From NCBI GenBank assembly GCA_024691475.1, contig JAILNP010000124.1, positions 1 through 8,526 on the forward strand: 8,526 bases of DNA, written 5' to 3'. Origin of the DNA: Denitrobacterium sp024691475 (GTDB lineage Bacteria > Actinomycetota > Coriobacteriia > Coriobacteriales > Eggerthellaceae). Numbering within the stretch: position 1 is the stretch's first letter; each line of letters opens with the position of its first letter. Of this stretch, positions 5,349 to 8,526 are shown one piece after another. Position numbers and translations under genes: made by a program. The notes beneath the pieces were generated by a model. That model worked only from the letters and a program-made list of their open reading frames with translations, had not been told where the DNA came from and did no database searches.

Positions 5349-6314
5349 ATGAAGTTTAGGGACAACCTGCTGCACCTCCGTCAGCAGCGCAACATGACGC
5401 AGGAGCAGCTTGCCATGCTGCTGGGCGTTTCCCGTCAGTCGGTGGCGAAATGGGAAGCTGGCCAGTCGACGCCCGATGTCGATAAGCTGATGCGCATGGC
5501 CGACTTGTTTGATTGTACGCTCGATGAGCTGGTCTCTGGCGATCTCACGCAGCGTGAGGTCGATGCGCGGGATGTCATTCCCGAGGGTACGCCCGTAGAT
5601 GATGTGTGCGGCTACGATGCCCACATGCGTTCGTTCGCCCTGAAAGTCGCGACGGGCGTCGCCATTATCATTGTCGGCTTTGCCCTGGCTGCGCTGTTTG
5701 ACGCGCTGGCGCTGGGCAGCGTGTCGGAGGCTGCCTCCCCGGCGGCGTTCTTGCTGTGCGTTGCCCTTGGCTTGGCGTTTATCTTGCCGGCGGGCATGGC
5801 TCATTCGTCGTTCGCCAAGTCCCATCCCTTCGTGGAGGACTTCTATACCGAGAAGCAGAAAGCTGCCGAGCAGCGTAGTTTCGCTCGCTCCATTACGATT
5901 GGCATCGTGCTCATCGTGCTGGGGGTGGCCACTGCTGCGGTTGCGGATGTCTCCTCGAACGATCTTCTGCGCGAGTCTGGTGGTGCGGTAATGCTCGCCT
6001 TTATTGCAGTGGGCGTATGGCTCGTTGTTCACGGTGGCATCATTCATGGCCTGATGGACGTCGAGAACTACAATCGCGAGCGCGAGGACGAGAAGAACGA
6101 GTACAACGACCCGCGTATCTCGCGTGCCTGTGGAATCATCATGCTGGTCGCAACGGCGCTTGGCCTGCTGATGCTCTTTGGTTCCATGGCCGCTTCTGAC
6201 ATGGGCAATGCGACTCTCACTACCGTCTGCTCGTACTTCTGGGTAGTGTGGCCGATTGGCGGCATCCTGTGCGCCATCGTGTCGGTCGCCATGAGGAACC
6301 CCGAGGCGAAGTAA
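5349..6314 (+). CDS. XRE-family regulator with six-helix membrane domain
   Basis: The 321-residue protein joins a DNA-binding and a membrane domain. Residues 4-61 are a clear HTH of the XRE/Cro-cI type: LRQQRNMTQEQLAMLLGVSR, then QSVAKWEAGQSTPDVDKLM and LFDCTLDELV. A polar linker leads to hydrophobic helices at about 97-117, 131-150, 181-199, 211-233, 259-279 and 293-315, so the regulator is likely anchored in the membrane with the HTH in the cytoplasm. The frame is open from 5223, but ATG 5349 is chosen: AAGGAG (5337-5342) lies 6 bases upstream and the HTH starts at once. It is divergent from the zinc-ribbon gene and closed by a strong terminator, so it is probably monocistronic. Proteins of this build are common in Gram-positive bacteria and are thought to sense envelope conditions; the signal is unknown. 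Confidence 0.93.
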   Translation: MKFRDNLLHLRQQRNMTQEQLAMLLGVSRQSVAKWEAGQSTPDVDKLMRMADLFDCTLDELVSGDLTQREVDARDVIPEGTPVDDVCGYDAHMRSFALKVATGVAIIIVGFALAALFDALALGSVSEAASPAAFLLCVALGLAFILPAGMAHSSFAKSHPFVEDFYTEKQKAAEQRSFARSITIGIVLIVLGVATAAVADVSSNDLLRESGGAVMLAFIAVGVWLVVHGGIIHGLMDVENYNREREDEKNEYNDPRISRACGIIMLVATALGLLMLFGSMAASDMGNATLTTVCSYFWVVWPIGGILCAIVSVAMRNPEAK

Positions 6315-6346
6315 TCGATACTCACATCGCTTGCTTTAAAACCAAG

Positions 6347-6386
6347 GAACCGCGCCCAGCCCACGGGAAGCGCGGTTCTTTTTTTT
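6347..6386 (+). terminator. Strong intrinsic terminator after the XRE gene
   Basis: GAACCGCGC (6347-6355) and GCGCGGTTC (6370-6378) form a perfect 9-bp stem with a 14-base loop, followed by eight T bases (6379-6386). It lies 32 bases past the XRE stop. On the minus strand the stem is followed by CTTGGTTTT, so it could also weakly stop transcripts from the convergent PH-domain gene. Confidence 0.92.
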
Positions 6387-6409
6387 ACGGGGGTAACGCT
6401 AGCTGTCGC

Positions 6410-6457
6410 GTCTTCCACGGAATTATGTATCAAGAGAAAGGAAGGGTCGTGGAAGAC
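6410..6457. repeat. Unexplained 10-bp inverted repeat between convergent genes
   Basis: GTCTTCCACG (6410-6419) and CGTGGAAGAC (6448-6457) are perfect reverse complements around a 28-base loop. It sits 21 bases past the stop of the minus-strand PH-domain gene. No T-tract follows on either strand, so it is not a standard intrinsic terminator. It could be a transcript-end stabilising hairpin or part of a small RNA. Confidence 0.5.
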
Positions 6458-6477
6458 TGTGTGGGCTGAGGCGCGAG

Positions 6478-7017
6478 CTATGCGTTCAAGCGCTCCACGT
6501 TGCCGTACGCGAGCTCTTCGAGCATGCAGTACAGAGGTTGCACGTTGAATCCTTTGGGAAATTCAAGCACCTTCGAATCGGTGGTGGGATTGTAGGCTTT
6601 GTAATACGGACTGGTGAAGTAGCTGAACGACAGTTCGGCATGGTCGAAACCCGCGCCGCCAGTTTCCAGGCGCACGTCGATGACACTATTCAGGTTGATG
6701 GAATCAACGCGTACCTTGGTACCTGTCATGCCCTTGTGGTCGATAAAGATAATTCTCTTGTTGGTGAACATCATCTTGTCGCGAAGGAGTGCAAAGCAGC
6801 TGGCGAAAGATTCTCCAGGCATGAGATACATACCGTATTGCCTGGTAGCGTCTTCGGGGGACAGAGAGGAGTAATTCCCCATGAGGCCCTGCATGATACT
6901 GCCCGCGCCTTGGTTGCGAACGCTGCTTTCGTCGCGTTCCATTGCTTCCTGAACTGCGCCCTGCGCTTGCTGCACGGCTGAGTTTGCGGCGTCTTTCACC
7001 CTGTCCATCAATGCCAT
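6478..7017 (-). CDS. Bacterial PH-domain protein (bPH_1/YvbH-like)
   Basis: The 179-residue protein has an N-terminal amphipathic, Ala/Gln-rich region (1-30, MALMDRVKDAANSAVQQAQG and on), a short linker, and then a bacterial pleckstrin-homology-like domain from about 62 to 175. Recognisable marks are LMPGESFASCFALLRDKMMF (65-84), TNKRIIFIDHKG (85-96), the strand pair TKVRVDSINLNSVIDVRLET (100-119) and a closing helix PLYCMLEELAY. This matches the YvbH type of the bPH family (PF08000). Such domains are known as small oligomeric folds in Gram-positive bacteria; their ligands are mostly unknown. The frame is open from 7056, but ATG 7017 is preferred because AAAGGAG (7029-7023) precedes it with a 5-base gap. 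It faces the XRE gene tail to tail and is divergent from the membrane gene at 7410. Confidence 0.88.
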   Translation of the reverse strand: MALMDRVKDAANSAVQQAQGAVQEAMERDESSVRNQGAGSIMQGLMGNYSSLSPEDATRQYGMYLMPGESFASCFALLRDKMMFTNKRIIFIDHKGMTGTKVRVDSINLNSVIDVRLETGGAGFDHAELSFSYFTSPYYKAYNPTTDSKVLEFPKGFNVQPLYCMLEELAYGNVERLNA

Positions 7018-7409
7018 GGTGTCTCCTTTGCTACGTATTCGTGTGGCATTGAGCAAAGAATACGATTTCGTAGCTTGGGGACTGTACCGTAAAGCGGACA
7101 GGCCGTTATTGGGCTACTTTTTTTCTGGACAGGTCGGGGAGCATGCTCATGACGAGAGCGCAAAAGTCATCGCGGTTATCGATTCGTCCCTGCCCATGGC
7201 AATAAGTTTAGTGCTCTTGTGCCATTTAGGGTACTTCTATGGTGCAAAGGTTATTTTGCGCGGGGAGTGCAATGTGGCTCGCCGGGGGGCTTGGCTCATT
7301 GTATGCCGTAGAAATTGCTATTTATACACTCCGAGTTAATGAAACTAGCGTCTCGCAAGGTGAAACTTGGGGCTGGCGTATGAAAACCACGTACAACAAA
7401 GGGGGACTT
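7018..7409. other. Divergent intergenic region, mostly featureless
   Basis: These 392 bases between the PH-domain gene (-) and the membrane gene (+) hold no convincing gene. Near the PH start there is an imperfect dyad: GCTACG (7030-7035) with CGTAGC (7069-7074), and TCGT (7039-7042) with ACGA (7062-7065). It overlaps a weak minus-strand -10, TATTCT (7062-7057). GGACAGG occurs twice (7098-7104, 7126-7132) around a run of seven T bases, and GAGCATGCTC (7139-7148) is a palindrome. An open frame over 7016-7339 has no ribosome site and no domain-like content. Confidence 0.5.
7299..7328 (+). promoter_or_regulatory. Candidate promoter for the four-helix membrane gene
   Basis: TTGTAT (7299-7304) and TATACA (7323-7328) form a -35/-10 pair with an 18-base spacer, about 80 bases before the start codon at 7410. 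Both hexamers match the consensus at four or five of six positions. No operator is evident around it. Confidence 0.4.
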
Positions 7410-7811
7410 ATGAAAAACGCCGTAAAGCCGCTTCTCATCATCTCGTTGATTCTGGGGGTTCTGAATTTGATAGGGTTTGGAGTCTACTATGCGTATATCA
7501 GTGCTGGCGCCAGTACGGCGCTGAGCGCAACGGGATTGGGCGGGTTGTCGTCTATCGCTCAATACAGTATCGATTATGCGTTTTCGCGTCTTGTGCCGTG
7601 GGCGATTGTGTCGGCGGTTGCCCTTGCTATGAACATTGCCGCTTTGGCAAAGCGCGACATTGCGTTGCTTGCTCTCTTTGCGGGCATCCTCTACTTCGTG
7701 GCCGTATTCATTGCGTATGGCGATTTTTGGATGGGCACCATCTTCGAAGCGGTTTTGTGCGTCGTTGCGTTCGTGATTCAGTTCATGGCTAGCAAAAAGT
7801 CGGAAGAGTAG
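7410..7811 (+). CDS. Small four-helix membrane protein, unknown function
   Basis: I do not recognise this 133-residue protein. It has four predicted membrane helices at about 7-29 (PLLIISLILGVLNLIGFGVY and on), 61-80, 83-104 and 109-127, a Ser/Ala/Gly-rich loop between the first two (31-58), and a short charged tail KKSEE. The short N-terminus has Lys2 and Lys6, and KR separates helices two and three. ATG 7410 is chosen because AAAGGGGGA (7398-7406) lies just upstream; an in-frame ATG at 7380 has a poorer site and would add 10 residues. It is followed after 166 bases by the YtxH-like gene, which has its own promoter candidate, so co-transcription is not required. The general build is that of small DUF-type membrane proteins. 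Confidence 0.8.
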   Translation: MKNAVKPLLIISLILGVLNLIGFGVYYAYISAGASTALSATGLGGLSSIAQYSIDYAFSRLVPWAIVSAVALAMNIAALAKRDIALLALFAGILYFVAVFIAYGDFWMGTIFEAVLCVVAFVIQFMASKKSEE

Positions 7812-7814
7812 ATA

Positions 7815-7835
7815 GTTGGGGCGCAATGCCTCAAC
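7815..7835 (+). terminator. Weak candidate terminator after the membrane gene
   Basis: GTTGGGGC (7815-7822) and GCCTCAAC (7828-7835) form an 8-bp stem with one G-T pair and a 5-base loop, starting 3 bases past the stop codon. The following bases (CTCCTGCTTTTG) are only moderately T-rich, so termination would be weak or incomplete. Confidence 0.4.
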
Positions 7836-7906
7836 CTCCTGCTTTTGACCGTCAATTCCTATTATTACGACTTGTAAACCGCACGTCTCATCTGCGAAGA
7901 GTATTC

Positions 7907-7912
7907 TATAAT
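7907..7912 (+). promoter_or_regulatory. Consensus -10 before the YtxH-like gene
   Basis: A perfect TATAAT lies 65 bases before the start codon at 7978. No good -35 stands at 16-18 bases; the nearest match, TTGTAA (7873-7878), is too far upstream. The promoter may depend on an activator or an alternative sigma factor, or the -10 match may be fortuitous. Confidence 0.4.
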
Positions 7913-7977
7913 GGCTGAAAGCCCTCGTGGCACTACATTGGCACTGCAACCGTAAACACGGTGAATAGGAGGCAGCA

Positions 7978-8499
7978 ATGAGTGGAAAATTCGGATGGTT
8001 TGTAGCAGGTGCAGGCATCGGTGCGGCGCTCGCGCTGCTGTACGCTCCCCGCACGGGCGTGGAAACGCGTGCGTTGGTTGCGGATAAAGCCAACGATGCT
8101 TGGGGCAGCGCTCAGCAGTTCGGAGCCGAAGCTCAGTCTCGCGGCCAGCAGATCTATGCCAATATGAAGGTCAAGGGCCAGGAAGTGTACGATAGCGCCA
8201 GCGCGAGTGCTCGTACGGTATACGGCCAGGCTTCGGAAGCCGCCCAGGGCGCCATCAACGATGTGTCCGATCGCATGCGTACGGCCACGGGCAACGTGAA
8301 GCCCGTCTTCACCGAGCGCAACGACGAACTGCGTGAGAAGATCGATGCCGCGCGTGCGCGCATCGCTGCGCAGGTGGCCAAGAATGCCGAAGAGGCGAAG
8401 GAGGCAGAGGCTCCTGCCGAGCCCATTCAGGCAGAGGCCGAGGTTGCCGATGCTGCGGAAGAGCCGAAGGAAATTGCCGAAGGCGCTTCCGAAGAATAG
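7978..8499 (+). CDS. YtxH-like small membrane-anchored protein
   Basis: The 173-residue protein opens with a glycine- and alanine-rich membrane helix (about 5-22) that runs into LLYAPRTGVETR (20-31), the mark of the YtxH family, where the helix is followed by a APxxGxE/R motif. Residues 32-135 are a long Ala/Gln/Glu-rich amphipathic helix region with regular spacing, typical of the coiled-coil-like YtxH body. The tail (136-173) is strongly acidic and Ala/Glu/Pro-rich. AGGAGG (7967-7972) precedes ATG 7978 by 5 bases. In Firmicutes YtxH belongs to the general stress regulon, and family members are otherwise poorly understood; carrying that role over to this organism is an inference. The gene is complete, ending 27 bases before the window end. 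Confidence 0.88.
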   Translation: MSGKFGWFVAGAGIGAALALLYAPRTGVETRALVADKANDAWGSAQQFGAEAQSRGQQIYANMKVKGQEVYDSASASARTVYGQASEAAQGAINDVSDRMRTATGNVKPVFTERNDELREKIDAARARIAAQVAKNAEEAKEAEAPAEPIQAEAEVADAAEEPKEIAEGASEE

Positions 8500-8526
8500 T
8501 ATGTAGTGGTTCTTTTTGGGCGGCAC

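Noticed and set aside
4988..5365. N-terminal extension of the zinc-ribbon gene to 278 residues
   Set aside because: The extension has no membrane or domain character, crosses the divergent promoter region and overlaps the start of the XRE gene. The zinc ribbon and ribosome site fix the start at 4987.
7016..7339. A 107-residue + strand open frame between the PH-domain and four-helix genes
   Set aside because: There is no ribosome site, the start lies inside the PH-domain gene's leader, and the composition does not resemble the neighbours' coding regions.
7933..8526. A 197-residue minus-strand open frame opposite the YtxH-like gene
   Set aside because: It is the shadow of the Ala/Glu-rich YtxH frame, which has a strong AGGAGG site and a recognisable N-terminal motif.

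Overview
The window looks like chromosomal DNA from a moderately GC-rich actinobacterium. I infer the class Coriobacteriia, probably the Eggerthellaceae. The basis is the codon use (many GCC, GAG, CGC and TTC codons), purine-rich AGGAGG-type ribosome sites, and the mix of small Ala/Gln-rich membrane proteins with zinc-ribbon, bacterial PH and YtxH domains around a standard seryl-tRNA synthetase. No rRNA, tRNA, CRISPR array or transposase gene is visible.

Layout: (1) 126-1040, a LysR-type regulator on the + strand. (2) 1041-1620, a long stretch without a gene. Most of it (1130-1624) is an imperfect, nested palindromic repeat element with 16-bp terminal inverted repeats, a 30-bp subterminal inverted repeat, a 31-bp central palindrome and a secondary palindromic insert. 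(3) 1621-1812, a small minus-strand membrane protein with an acidic tail; its stop codon lies in the right end of the element and its likely terminator lies inside the element. (4) 1960-4449, a probable operon: serS, then an overlapping gene for a basic single-pass membrane protein, then an orphan protein resembling the N-terminal domain of cyanophycin synthetase. It ends at a bidirectional terminator (4474-4508). (5) 4529-8499, five small genes with no shared operon, mostly membrane-associated: a zinc-ribbon/DUF4870-like protein (-), an XRE regulator fused to a six-helix membrane domain (+), a bacterial PH-domain protein (-), a four-helix membrane protein (+) and a YtxH-like protein (+).

Functionally, only serS is certain. 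The divergent and convergent arrangement in 4529-8499 suggests separately regulated envelope or stress genes rather than a pathway. The XRE membrane protein may regulate itself or its divergent zinc-ribbon neighbour through a cluster of dyads at 5225-5260. The parts least explained by known gene types are the nested palindromic element at 1130-1624 and the stand-alone cyanophycin-synthetase-like domain encoded behind serS.
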